Positions 26,373-33,027 of a DNA stretch of 64,000 bases are shown here, in pieces. How positions within the stretch are numbered: position 1 is the first letter of the stretch; every line of letters starts with the position of its first letter. A program made the position numbers and the translations under genes. Origin of the DNA: Thermococcus sp. CX2 (GTDB taxonomy: Archaea > Methanobacteriota_B > Thermococci > Thermococcales > Thermococcaceae); assembly GCF_012027555.1 (NCBI RefSeq), contig NZ_SNUQ01000001.1, positions 62,001-126,000 on the forward strand, written 5' to 3'. The notes under the pieces were generated by a model. That model searched no databases, was not told the origin of the DNA, and saw only the letters and a program-made list of their open reading frames with translations.

Positions 26373-26516
26373 TGATATCACCACTGTAACTTTGCCAGGA
26401 GGATTTTTAAGGTTTGAACCCCAAGTGGCCCATAGCGGGGTGGGGGCGACCAATTCGAGGGGGTGTTCCGTATTAATAGCGAAAGAGTTAAATATCTCAC
26501 CACTGGAGGGAATACC

Positions 26517-27332
26517 ATGTTGAAAGTGCGAGAGCTTGTCAATGACTGGGAGGTTCTCGTTAGGCTAAACTCGTTCTTTCTGAGCTACTTCGGATGGCTC
26601 TTATTTGGACTTGCCTACGGCTTTCTTGGCAGGTATAGCGTTGATTTGACCGATTATCTCTTGAAGCTTCCGTTCACCTCCAGGGATTTCGTGGTTGGCC
26701 TTGTGGGGTTTACAAAAAGTGTTCCTCTCATATACTGGCTCCTTGAGGCAGTTTATTACCTGGGCTTCTCAGGGTCAATCGCTCTCGTCGTTGCATATCT
26801 ACTCCTTTACAAAAGGGATCTGGAGGCATCGGACGAGCTCTTTATTCGATATCTGCTCTCCTATTCCGTGGCTGGGGTGATATACATCCTCTTCCATGTC
26901 CACGCACCACATCTGGTCTACAACCTTCCAGGCTACATATCCGAGAACAACTATCTGACGAGGCAGGAGTTCGTTCTGCCTTCTCTCCACAACACCTTCG
27001 CCATGGTGAACATAATCACCCTCTGGAAGTACAGAAAGGAGAAGACAGGCGCAGCGATCATAGCCATCAACTCGTTAATACCCTTTGCCACGCTCCTCCT
27101 CGGCCACCACTGGATTTATGATATAGTCACGGGAATGCTCCTTGCGGGAATCGTTTCAAGGCTCACCGTGGGCTATTCTCCAAAGCTCCCTGCCATCCTG
27201 TGCAGGCTGGAGCTCTCTTATCTGAAACGGCTGACACTGGTCAGTTTCTTCATCGGCGTCATCGCCCTCTTCCTCGCTGCCGACCCTCAGCACTGGAGCC
27301 AGCTCGTCGACAATCTCTTTGGGACTCCCTGA
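26517..27332 (+). CDS. PAP2-superfamily membrane phosphatase/transferase
   Basis: A 271-residue protein with six or seven spans. The PAP2 motifs are LPSLHNTFAM (P-S-x-H) and GHHWIYDIVTGM (H-x3-D), as in Aur1/inositol phosphotransferase-like members. The first motif normally containing K-x6-RP is not clear. The likely substrate is a lipid phosphate. GGAGGG precedes the ATG. It ends 40 bp before the tRNA-Thr that hosts the integrated element. Confidence 0.83.
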   Translation: MLKVRELVNDWEVLVRLNSFFLSYFGWLLFGLAYGFLGRYSVDLTDYLLKLPFTSRDFVVGLVGFTKSVPLIYWLLEAVYYLGFSGSIALVVAYLLLYKRDLEASDELFIRYLLSYSVAGVIYILFHVHAPHLVYNLPGYISENNYLTRQEFVLPSLHNTFAMVNIITLWKYRKEKTGAAIIAINSLIPFATLLLGHHWIYDIVTGMLLAGIVSRLTVGYSPKLPAILCRLELSYLKRLTLVSFFIGVIALFLAADPQHWSQLVDNLFGTP

Positions 27333-27372
27333 GAAAAACTTATAAAGGTCTCCGAAGCCCTTAACATCGGGT

Positions 27373-27449
27373 GCCGGGGTAGCCTAGCTCGGCAGGGCGG
27401 CGGACTCGTAATCCGCAGGTCGCGGGTTCAAATCCCGCTCCCGGCTCCA
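27373..27449 (+). tRNA. tRNA-Thr (anticodon CGT), integration target
   Basis: 77 bases including CCA. Acceptor GCCGGGG/TCCCGGC, anticodon stem GCGGA/TCCGC with loop CTCGTAA, giving anticodon CGT, and T-arm GCGGG/CCCGC. The gene stayed intact after integration: its 3' part from 27405 onward is the left copy of the att repeat, and the second copy lies at 54598. Confidence 0.95.
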
Positions 27450-27620
27450 CAACCATCCTTCCCACTTCTCAGACCATTTCTCAATTGAAAGCCTCATCAA
27501 AACGGCATCCTCAATGAAACGGCTCCTGTTATACGTTGCCTGATCGAGAAGTTCGATGACCTGCGGACTAAGCGTGATGTGAATTGGTATACGAGTTCTC
27601 TTAGGCTTCTTTTTGGCCAT
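27384..27620 (-). CDS. int: SSV-type integrase, N-terminal fragment with RHH domain
   Basis: Residues 1-45 form a ribbon-helix-helix-like domain (RIPIHITLSPQVIELLDQ; NRSRFIEDAVLMRLSIEKW). Then comes WEGWLWSRERDLNPRPADYE, the antisense translation of the tRNA-Thr 3' half, where the gene is cut; the remaining few residues are host read-through. Joined to 53767-54640 it gives one full recombinase. ATG 27620 fits the RHH start. ATG 27719, with GAGGTGA 5 bases upstream, would add 33 residues and is a real alternative. Excision would rebuild the gene. Confidence 0.88.
   Translation of the reverse strand: MAKKKPKRTRIPIHITLSPQVIELLDQATYNRSRFIEDAVLMRLSIEKWSEKWEGWLWSRERDLNPRPADYESAALPS
27405..27532 (+). 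repeat. attL: left 128-bp direct repeat
   Basis: Identical to 54598-54725 except for two bases. The first 45 bases are the 3' part of tRNA-Thr; the remaining 83 bases are integrase coding sequence. Normal SSV-type att repeats stop at or near the tRNA end, so the extra 83 bp is unusual. Confidence 0.93.
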
Positions 27621-27646
27621 TTCAAGGCCCCCAAAGGCTCCTTTTT

Positions 27647-27678
27647 GTGTGGCCACACGTGGCCACATGTAGCCACAC
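27647..27678 (-). promoter_or_regulatory. Overlapping GTGGCCAC palindromes before the integrase RHH start
   Basis: Three spaced copies of a GTGGCCAC or AGCCAC core occur in 32 bases, two of them perfect palindromes (TGTGGCCACA; ACGTGGCCACATGT). They lie 27-58 bases upstream of ATG 27620. They could be an operator for the integrase's own RHH domain or for another small regulator. If translation starts at 27719 they would instead be inside the gene. Confidence 0.45.
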
Positions 27679-27729
27679 TGAAATACTGAGTGTCCGCAGG
27701 ATATAGCCATTGCGGTCATGGTCGTCACC

Positions 27730-28194
27730 TCAGATCTCGCCGGCCCTCCACAGGTTGTAGAATTTTGTCAGCGTGTTCAGCTTCTCAACGAATTCCCACG
27801 AGAGGTTGAGCCTGTTTGAAGTCCTGGACACTATCCCGAGCTGAATGAGCGTCTTCTTGACTATGCTCCAGTCCTTCCTCAGCTTTGCGGCAGGGTAGCC
27901 CCTCTCGCGGAGCTCCTTCTCGATGAGCTTGTTTATCCTGGTCTTCGTGATCTCCCCCTCGTCGAACTTGTTCAGGAGCTCGTGGTACTGCTCAAGCAGG
28001 TCCTGCTCGCCGAGGTATTCGAGGATGACCTCAAGCCAGTCTTCAGTGTAGGTCTCCCTCTTCTGCCTCAGCCGCTCGAGGAGGGCTTCAGCTATGCCTA
28101 TGCGGTGCTCGTCGTCATCGAAGATTAGCTCAAGGAAGTTGTAGAGGCCCTTGAGCTTGAACTCGTTCTCGGGCAGGGCTATTTTGGGCTTCAT
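27730..28194 (-). CDS. Element protein of unknown function, helical
   Basis: A 154-residue charged helical protein (LYNFLELIFDDDEHRIGIAEALLERL; LIEKELRERGYPAAKLRKDWSIVKKTLIQLGIV). The C-terminal half resembles a winged or helical DNA-binding fold but no family is certain. It ends 11 bp before the possible longer integrase start and begins after a spacer with three operator-like palindromes. Confidence 0.7.
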   Translation of the reverse strand: MKPKIALPENEFKLKGLYNFLELIFDDDEHRIGIAEALLERLRQKRETYTEDWLEVILEYLGEQDLLEQYHELLNKFDEGEITKTRINKLIEKELRERGYPAAKLRKDWSIVKKTLIQLGIVSRTSNRLNLSWEFVEKLNTLTKFYNLWRAGEI

Positions 28195-28397
28195 GGGCTC
28201 ACCCCACTCACGGTTTTTGTGAGCATGGTGAGGCTTTCGGGAGTGTTTGGTGTGTGGGCTTTATCACTCGTAAATGAGGGCCCGTATTCACGGAAAGTGT
28301 GAGCTAGGAAAGAGGCCGCACCCGGTGAAACCGAAATCCCGCTCACGGATTTCGTGAATACGTCAACACTCATACGAAAGTTAACGTTTAGCTCCAT
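28191..28397 (-). CDS. Possible overlapping ORF across the operator region
   Basis: 68 codons. The ATG lies inside the end of the zinc-finger gene (28388) and the TGA overlaps the start of the 27730-28194 gene by 4 bases, a pattern common in compact viral operons. Against it, the sequence is low-complexity (TKSVSG and TKTVSG repeated) and carries three palindromes, so it may be only a regulatory spacer that happens to be open. Confidence 0.3.
   Translation of the reverse strand: MELNVNFRMSVDVFTKSVSGISVSPGAASFLAHTFREYGPSFTSDKAHTPNTPESLTMLTKTVSGVSP
28207..28358 (-). promoter_or_regulatory. Three 17-bp operator-like palindromes
   Basis: CTCACGGTTTTTGTGAG (28207-28223), TTCACGGAAAGTGTGAG (28287-28303) and CTCACGGATTTCGTGAA (28342-28358) share a YTCAC-GG-N5-GTGAR pattern. 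They are spaced about 80 and 55 bp apart upstream of the 27730-28194 gene. The third also lies in an 8-bp inverted repeat, CGAAATCC/GGATTTCG (28332-28354). Confidence 0.6.
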
Positions 28398-28744
28398 ATG
28401 TCCCTTCCCTCCTCGCTGTACTTGTAGAAGAACTCGTCGAGGGCCTTAAGCAAGTCCCTCTTCACCCGCTCGACTTCTCGCTTGTAGCAGTCAGCATGAT
28501 AGTATTTTGAGAACCACGGGCCGAATTGTCCTCTTCTGAAAGTAAGCACATAAGCCTCCGAGCCTGCCGGAATCTCCCTCTTGCAGGCTTTACAGACGTG
28601 CGGCTCTTTTGTCTTGACCTTCTTTATTCTGACAAGCTGACGGTAGTTCACGAAGCCAAAGAGGTATGCTAGCGGGATACCAAGATAGTCCCTGACGTAT
28701 GTGGGGAGGTATGACCAGCGTCCCAACTCCTCACTCACGGCCAT
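28388..28744 (-). CDS. Zinc-binding element protein
   Basis: A 118-residue protein. CKAC and HADC (about 30 residues apart, in HVCKACKREIPAGSEAYV and KYYHADCYKREVERV) give a C-C-H-C metal site like a treble-clef or PARP-type finger. A helical C-terminal tail follows. The start at 28744 follows GGAGGAGCG; the longer open frame upstream overlaps the DpdA-like gene. It is in the minus-strand early-type block. Nucleic-acid binding is likely but unproven. Confidence 0.72.
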   Translation of the reverse strand: MAVSEELGRWSYLPTYVRDYLGIPLAYLFGFVNYRQLVRIKKVKTKEPHVCKACKREIPAGSEAYVLTFRRGQFGPWFSKYYHADCYKREVERVKRDLLKALDEFFYKYSEEGRDIWS

Positions 28745-28826
28745 CACGCTCCTCCTTTTCTTCTTCAGAGTGCACGTAGCGGAACCACCACGTGTAATAC
28801 TCCTCAGTAATCCCCACCCCCTCCAT
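28731..28826 (-). CDS. Very small ORF, 31 residues, Trp/Glu-rich
   Basis: Begins MEGVGITEEYYTWWFRYVHS and ends with a charged tail. GGTGGTTTGA precedes the ATG and its end overlaps the next gene start by 14 bases. The ribosome binding site and spacing support translation, but the short length leaves doubt. Confidence 0.4.
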   Translation of the reverse strand: MEGVGITEEYYTWWFRYVHSEEEKEERDGRE

Positions 28827-29609
28827 TCAAACCACCTCAAGCGCGAGTTGCTTTGAATGGATCTCAAACAGGTTGTCGAGGTTCGCCACCCACTTCGAGA
28901 GAACCCGCTCAATCTGCTCCTGAATCGAGATGCCCTCCTGCCAGTTCTTCCTGATGTGGTACCTGTACGCGAGGCTGTCTGCCGAGTAGAGCGCGTCCCA
29001 AACGTCCTTGTACTTCAGAACGCCGAACTTGATGCCAAAGCCGTGCAGTCGATATTTCCGAGGGAGTTCCTTGCGGATTGCGAGGATGTACTTCCGGATC
29101 TGCTGCTCCCGCCCGCGCCGGCACATTGTGCCGAGGCCGATGAGTTCAGTCAGGAGGCCGTGCTCCCTCATGTAGTCCAGCATCCAGAGGTAATCGTCAA
29201 GCGTCCAGCCCTGAAGCACCGCGACAAAGCGAGGCTTGAGCTTGGGATAGTAGTCGTCGAGGAGATCCATGATTTTGAGTTGGTTCTCGATCGTCTTCAT
29301 CTGGTTCTCCCGCACAGTCACACCCCACTTCTCGCGAACCTGAGGCTCGTTTGGGTAGTCTCTATTGGCGAAGAAGTCGGCCTTGACGCGGTAGACATAG
29401 CGGAGGTAATTGAGATGGCTGTCAGGGTACTCTCTGAGCTTGAAAAAGAAGCTAAAGCCGCCGCTGTCGACGAAGAGCTTGCCGCGGTTGCGCGGGATTG
29501 GCCTGACCGCAGTCGCGTAGTTGACCATGACATTGAACTTGCGTGGAGCGAAGCTCTCTATCGCCTTTCTTGCCGAACCGTCAGCGACTCCGAAGAAGAA
29601 CAATTCCAC
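28827..29609 (-). CDS. TGT/DpdA-like 7-deazaguanine transglycosylase
   Basis: A 260-residue (beta/alpha)8-type protein. KLFVDSGGFSFF near residue 44-55 carries the catalytic-type Asp of tRNA-guanine transglycosylases. Further family signatures are DFFANRDYP, RFVAVLQGW, LIGLGTMCRRG, RLHGFGIKFG and SADSLAYRY. The short length without PUA or zinc domains fits viral DpdA-type enzymes, which place preQ0 or related bases into DNA. The host archaeosine pathway could supply preQ0. It would mark element DNA against restriction. Substrate (DNA or tRNA) is not proven. Confidence 0.75.
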   Translation of the reverse strand: MELFFFGVADGSARKAIESFAPRKFNVMVNYATAVRPIPRNRGKLFVDSGGFSFFFKLREYPDSHLNYLRYVYRVKADFFANRDYPNEPQVREKWGVTVRENQMKTIENQLKIMDLLDDYYPKLKPRFVAVLQGWTLDDYLWMLDYMREHGLLTELIGLGTMCRRGREQQIRKYILAIRKELPRKYRLHGFGIKFGVLKYKDVWDALYSADSLAYRYHIRKNWQEGISIQEQIERVLSKWVANLDNLFEIHSKQLALEVV

Positions 29610-29615
29610 GCCCCG

Positions 29616-30140
29616 TCACCTCCCCCACAGCAGGAACCTGAGCGTCTCGGGCAGCTCCTGAGCGGGAACGCGGATCACATCATCGAGATGGACGAACGCG
29701 TAGTAATCATGAGCCGAGCCGTGCCCGTACCAGTCGAAGCTCACCGGCGTGTTCGCCGCGTTCCAAACGAGGAACTCCTGCCCAAGGTTAACGAGGTAGT
29801 AGAAGTCAATACCCGCCTGCAGCGCGAACATCCTGTGCCCCTCGTACTGCTTGCCGTTCACCTTGACCTTCCCATTGACCAGAGCCGAGCGTGGGTTCAT
29901 GTTCTTCAGCTCGAAGCCAGTGAAACGGAAGCCCTTGACGCCGCGGCGGTTGAGGTACTGGATGATGAGGCTGTCGACATCAGTCACGTACATATGCACG
30001 TCCAGGCCCTTCCTGGCCTTCTGGAGCGCCCGGCTGAAGTGGACGCGGTTCTCAGCGTCCCGCATGAGGCGCTTGAAATAGGTGAAAGCGTCGTCAATGC
30101 TGAGAGCGTCCTGATAAACGAAAGCCGTGCGGGAGGCCAT
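29616..30140 (-). CDS. Element protein of unknown function
   Basis: A 174-residue mixed alpha/beta protein with a helical start (DAFTYFKRLMRDAENRVHFSRA) and a beta-rich end with many aromatics (FYYLVNLGQEFLVW; FDWYGHGSAHDYYAF). It is 6 bp upstream of the DpdA-like gene on the same strand and its start overlaps the stop of the next gene, so they are likely made together. It may assist or modulate the DNA-modification enzyme; this is inference from position only. Confidence 0.65.
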   Translation of the reverse strand: MASRTAFVYQDALSIDDAFTYFKRLMRDAENRVHFSRALQKARKGLDVHMYVTDVDSLIIQYLNRRGVKGFRFTGFELKNMNPRSALVNGKVKVNGKQYEGHRMFALQAGIDFYYLVNLGQEFLVWNAANTPVSFDWYGHGSAHDYYAFVHLDDVIRVPAQELPETLRFLLWGR

Positions 30141-30550
30141 CAGGTCCCCACCTCCTCGGGCTGGATGACGATCTCCTCCACTTCGAGCTCTTCTTCCTCA
30201 GACTCTTCGGGCGCCTCCTGGTACCTCAGCACTTTGAGAACCTGCTCTTTCCTGTCCCACCACACATCGCTGAGCTCGCCAAGCTTCTCCTTGATGCGCT
30301 GGTATTCCTCGTAGCTCACCTTCTTGCGGAGCTTGACCTTGTAGACGCGGCCGGAGACGTAGACCTTCGTGGGCACGGGCAGCTCCTGAAGGGCCTCCTC
30401 GAGCCGCTCAAGCGGGAGCACGTTCATGGCGTTCTCGGGCAGGTCGTCGTCATCGATGAGGACCTGCACCTTCCTCGCGTGCCAGGCCGCGAGGGCCTCC
30501 TCGAGCTTGACCTCAAGCTCCTCAGGGAGAGAAAGAGAGCGGACGGTCAA
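30140..30550 (-). CDS. Acidic element protein of unknown function
   Basis: 136 residues from a TTG start that overlaps the upstream TGA (TTGA) with GGGGTGAG 5 bases before; a GTG five codons further up is possible. A helical charged body (LSLPEELEVKLEEALAAW; YEEYQRIKEKLGEL) ends in a Glu-rich tail (EESEEEELEVEEIV), as in DNA-mimic or partner-binding tails. No family recognised. Confidence 0.6.
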   Translation of the reverse strand: MTVRSLSLPEELEVKLEEALAAWHARKVQVLIDDDDLPENAMNVLPLERLEEALQELPVPTKVYVSGRVYKVKLRKKVSYEEYQRIKEKLGELSDVWWDRKEQVLKVLRYQEAPEESEEEELEVEEIVIQPEEVGT

Positions 30551-30885
30551 GCTCTCACCCCCCACGCGGCAAGGGTGGCCTGGCCGGCCTGAGCAGCCTT
30601 CCCGGCGGCGCGGCGCTGAGCCTCTCGGTCAAGCAGCTCCTTGAACTCCCCGAAAGCCTGCTCGTACGTGACCTCCTCGAGGAAGGCCACTTCCGCGTTC
30701 ACGAGGAAGCCCCTGCGGTAGGCGTCAGCGAGGGGCATTATCTCGAAGCGGCTGCCCTCGGGCAGCTCCTCGCCGTAGTGCTTGACGAAAAAGTGGGCCA
30801 GGGCCGCGCGGGCTGCAGTCTTGAGATCCTTCGCGATGACCAGGTACTCCTCGCCAATTCCCGAGAAGTACGCGTAGAACTTCAT
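30547..30885 (-). CDS. Element protein of unknown function
   Basis: A 112-residue protein. KFYAYFSGIGEEYLVIAKDLKTAARAALAHFFVKHYGEE suggests a small alpha/beta fold; the C-terminus is Ala/Gln-rich (RRAAGKAAQAGQATLAAW). It overlaps the gene upstream by 4 bp (ATGA type) and the one downstream by 4 bp, so it is part of a tightly coupled operon. Confidence 0.63.
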   Translation of the reverse strand: MKFYAYFSGIGEEYLVIAKDLKTAARAALAHFFVKHYGEELPEGSRFEIMPLADAYRRGFLVNAEVAFLEEVTYEQAFGEFKELLDREAQRRAAGKAAQAGQATLAAWGVRA

Positions 30886-31157
30886 GCTCCCGCCTCCTCT
30901 GTGAGTTTGTCACGTTCTTCCTCCTTCAGGTATCTGTGAAAGATGACGACTACTCCTTCCGCGTTCGGGTGAATTCTGAACGACAACTCGTGCTTCCTCG
31001 CGAATTCCACGATTCTCTGAACGTCCTCGTCAGAAATTGAGTGCTCGTACTCTGCCACGAGCAGCTTCTCGTATATGAATGAGTCGATCCCAACGTAGAT
31101 CCTGTTTGCATCGAGCGCATGTCTTGCCTCCCACAACAGGCGGCACAAGTCACTCAT
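30882..31157 (-). CDS. Element protein of unknown function
   Basis: A 91-residue protein starting MSDLCRLLWEARHALDANRI. A central acidic helix (YEHSISDEDVQRIVEFARKH) is followed by a beta hairpin (LSFRIHPNAEGVVVIFHRYL). It overlaps both neighbours by a few bases. No family recognised. Confidence 0.63.
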   Translation of the reverse strand: MSDLCRLLWEARHALDANRIYVGIDSFIYEKLLVAEYEHSISDEDVQRIVEFARKHELSFRIHPNAEGVVVIFHRYLKEEERDKLTEEAGA

Positions 31158-31348
31158 GCCACCATCCCCTCCCTCGCTATTGCGAGCGGGCCGTCCCTCC
31201 AGACTTCCCTCCTGCGCTCGAGGTCGTCCAGGAGAGCGCGGGCGTCCTCAACGCGGATGTTCAGCTCGCGGGCGAGCTCATCCGGACGCTTCCAGCCCTC
31301 GCGGAGAAGTTCGAGAGCCTTCACGCGGAGGTGGCCCCAATCTCGCAT
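31154..31348 (-). CDS. Small winged-helix-like DNA-binding protein
   Basis: A 64-residue protein. KALELLREGWKRPDELARELNIRVEDARALLDDLERRREV has the helix-turn-helix spacing of MarR/DprA-C-type winged helices. It overlaps the upstream gene by 28 bp, in another frame. A small operon regulator is likely. Confidence 0.65.
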   Translation of the reverse strand: MRDWGHLRVKALELLREGWKRPDELARELNIRVEDARALLDDLERRREVWRDGPLAIAREGMVA

Positions 31349-31578
31349 GCTCCCACCCTCCTGAGCCGCTGTAGGACCTCGTTGATGGTCTCCAGGCGGC
31401 CGTTCCAGTACGCCACCTTCTCCCCGTCACCGCGGAGAATGTAGTCGAACCGCCTCTCCTCCGCCCTCTTCTTCTCGGCCTCAAGCCACGCTACCACGTC
31501 CTCAAGGCTCTCCTGCGGGCGGGCCTGCTTCACTTCCTCCGCAACCCAACTCCAGAAATTGGCTTCCGACTCAGACAT
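31321..31578 (-). CDS. Small coiled-coil element protein
   Basis: An 85-residue charged helical protein (NFWSWVAEEVKQARPQESLEDVVAWLEAEKKRAEERR). GGAGGTGAAGG precedes the ATG. It overlaps the upstream RHH-like gene by 8 bp and the downstream wHTH gene by 28 bp. Function unknown. Confidence 0.62.
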   Translation of the reverse strand: MSESEANFWSWVAEEVKQARPQESLEDVVAWLEAEKKRAEERRFDYILRGDGEKVAYWNGRLETINEVLQRLRRVGACEIGATSA

Positions 31579-32566
31579 CGGCCTTCACCTCCAAGGGGCG
31601 GGCATACTGCCCGGCGTTCAGGATGCGCGTGAGAACCTGGCGAAGGTTAGAAACGAAAGCCTCATTCCAATCCGACTCGTGCTTCTCCAGAACTGCGAAA
31701 GCCGCGCGGCGCGCGTCGGCCGGATCAATATCCTGGAAAGTCCTCTCCAAACGCGGTGGGACCTTCTCCTCAATGAACTCCTTCGCCTTCTTGCCCTGCT
31801 TGGTGGCGATATAATTCATGTACTCGTGATAGATGACCTCGAAAGCCATCTCCAAGTAGCGCTCGGCAGCGGGGCCAGACTTGAGCGGCTTGACTTCGGG
31901 GATCTTCTCCTTCACGGCCTCACCCACGGCCAAGCCCTTTGCAGCCTTCAGCGTGTCCCCGCGGTAGAGCTCGTAGTCAATGATGTCCGCTACCTGGCGG
32001 TCCTTCGGGCGGACGAGGACCCAACCATGGAACTCCGTGGCGATGTCCTTCGGGTAGAACCTGGCCGGCCAGGTGTTGCGCTCGTTCTTCCTGACGACAA
32101 AGGCCAGCTTCATGAGGTCCTTGATCTTGCCCTCATCGCGGAGGCCGAGGACCTCGGCACAGAGGGCCTTCCAGCTGACGCCTTCCCTCGCGTGCTTGGC
32201 GAGTTCCTTCAGCTTGAGCGCGTCCTGGTATGACCTCACGGAGCGGCCCTGCTTGAGGGCCTCAATCTCAAGTTCGAGCCTCTCTATCCTGGCGAGGAGT
32301 TTCTCGCGCTCCTCAAGAAGGGCCTGGTTTTCCTTTTCGAGCTGCTTGATATACTCTTCTTGGTGCTTGACTTTCGCAATAAGCTCCATAACGTCCAACT
32401 TGACATGACGAAGCATCCAATGGAACCACTCGGCCCGCGAGAGGCCCAACTTGAGGCGCTCTTCCTCGGCAAGCTCATAATCCTCCTGAGGTATGTCAGC
32501 CCTCCACTGCACAAGCGGGCTGTTCCATTTCCTTGGACGTCCAGGGCCCCTCGCGGGAATTCTCAT
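31571..32566 (-). CDS. RHH-like DNA-binding protein with coiled coil
   Basis: A 331-residue protein. The N-terminus (PARGPGRPRKWNSPLVQWRADIP) has an AT-hook-like GRPRK and a ribbon-helix-helix-like segment with LGLSRAEWFHWMLRHV. A coiled coil spans about residues 70-115 (EEYIKQLEKENQALLEEREK). The C-terminal 200 residues are an unrecognised domain. The 55-residue upstream gene has the same GRPRK plus RHH plan, suggesting paralogy. It might be a partition, replication or transcription protein. Start follows GAGGTGAT. Confidence 0.68.
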   Translation of the reverse strand: MRIPARGPGRPRKWNSPLVQWRADIPQEDYELAEEERLKLGLSRAEWFHWMLRHVKLDVMELIAKVKHQEEYIKQLEKENQALLEEREKLLARIERLELEIEALKQGRSVRSYQDALKLKELAKHAREGVSWKALCAEVLGLRDEGKIKDLMKLAFVVRKNERNTWPARFYPKDIATEFHGWVLVRPKDRQVADIIDYELYRGDTLKAAKGLAVGEAVKEKIPEVKPLKSGPAAERYLEMAFEVIYHEYMNYIATKQGKKAKEFIEEKVPPRLERTFQDIDPADARRAAFAVLEKHESDWNEAFVSNLRQVLTRILNAGQYARPLEVKADV

Positions 32567-32571
32567 AGAAA

Positions 32572-32739
32572 TCACCTCTGGCTTTTGTAAGCACCCCACA
32601 TGTCGAGAACGAGCTCTGGCCAGGAGATGCCGCGGCGCTGCTTCTCTTCCTCCATCTCCTTGTAGACATCATAAGGGATCCATGCCTCGAACCTCTTCAC
32701 AGGACCTTCATACTTGCGAGGCCTTCCGAGCCTTCCCAC
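32572..32739 (-). CDS. Short RHH-type regulator (GTG start)
   Basis: A 55-residue protein: GRLGRPRKYEGPVKRF then WIPYDVYKEMEEEKQRRGISWPELVLDMW, a ribbon-helix-helix pattern. GTG at 32739 was chosen with GGTGAT 4 bases upstream; the open frame reaches 32838 but its upper part is the promoter with a TACGAGA palindrome. It is first in the minus-strand left block and is a good candidate autoregulator. Confidence 0.62.
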   Translation of the reverse strand: MGRLGRPRKYEGPVKRFEAWIPYDVYKEMEEEKQRRGISWPELVLDMWGAYKSQR

Positions 32740-32748
32740 CTTTATCAC

Positions 32749-32816
32749 CTTACGAGATTTTTTCCCGTACGAGAATATTTCTCGTAAGATAGTAAGCACT
32801 TCAAATATAAAAGATT
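32749..32816 (-). promoter_or_regulatory. Left-block promoter with TACGAGAA palindrome
   Basis: TACGAGAATATTTCTCGTA (32768-32786) is a palindrome with perfect 8-bp arms; a further half site CTTACGAGA lies at 32749-32757. On the minus strand the TATA tract TTTATATTT is near 32805-32814, so the palindrome covers the expected start of transcription. This fits repression by the RHH protein encoded just downstream. The 200 bp beyond (to 33027) show AT-rich spacer and no gene. Confidence 0.6.
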
Positions 32817-33027
32817 TTTGTGGGCATAATTGTGGCAAAATGCACAGCGTTGGTTTTTTGGATAGAAAAATTCTGGCAAATTACGAGCTAAAACAGTAAA
32901 TCGAAATATTTTATCGGCATATTAATTCAGTTCTCCGAAAATCAGCCACGAGCATGGCGCAAAGAACCATAGAAGCTTTTAGGTTGTTCCTATAATCCTA
33001 ATTAATTATAAGTACTTAATATTAAAC

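Noticed and set aside
27384-27404. Last codons (ESAALPS) of the integrase N fragment as real protein sequence
   Set aside because: They are antisense of the host part of tRNA-Thr, read only because integration cut the gene; the true sequence continues in the right fragment.
28743-28912. 56-codon N-terminal extension of the zinc-binding element protein
   Set aside because: It overlaps the DpdA-like gene end and has a non-protein-like Ser/Arg/Trp composition; GGAGGAGCG marks the start at 28744.
28857-30314. 485-codon plus-strand open frame opposite the DpdA-like gene region
   Set aside because: It is the antisense shadow of three well supported minus-strand genes with coupled starts and stops; its Val/Glu/Leu-rich composition is typical of such shadows in GC-rich DNA.
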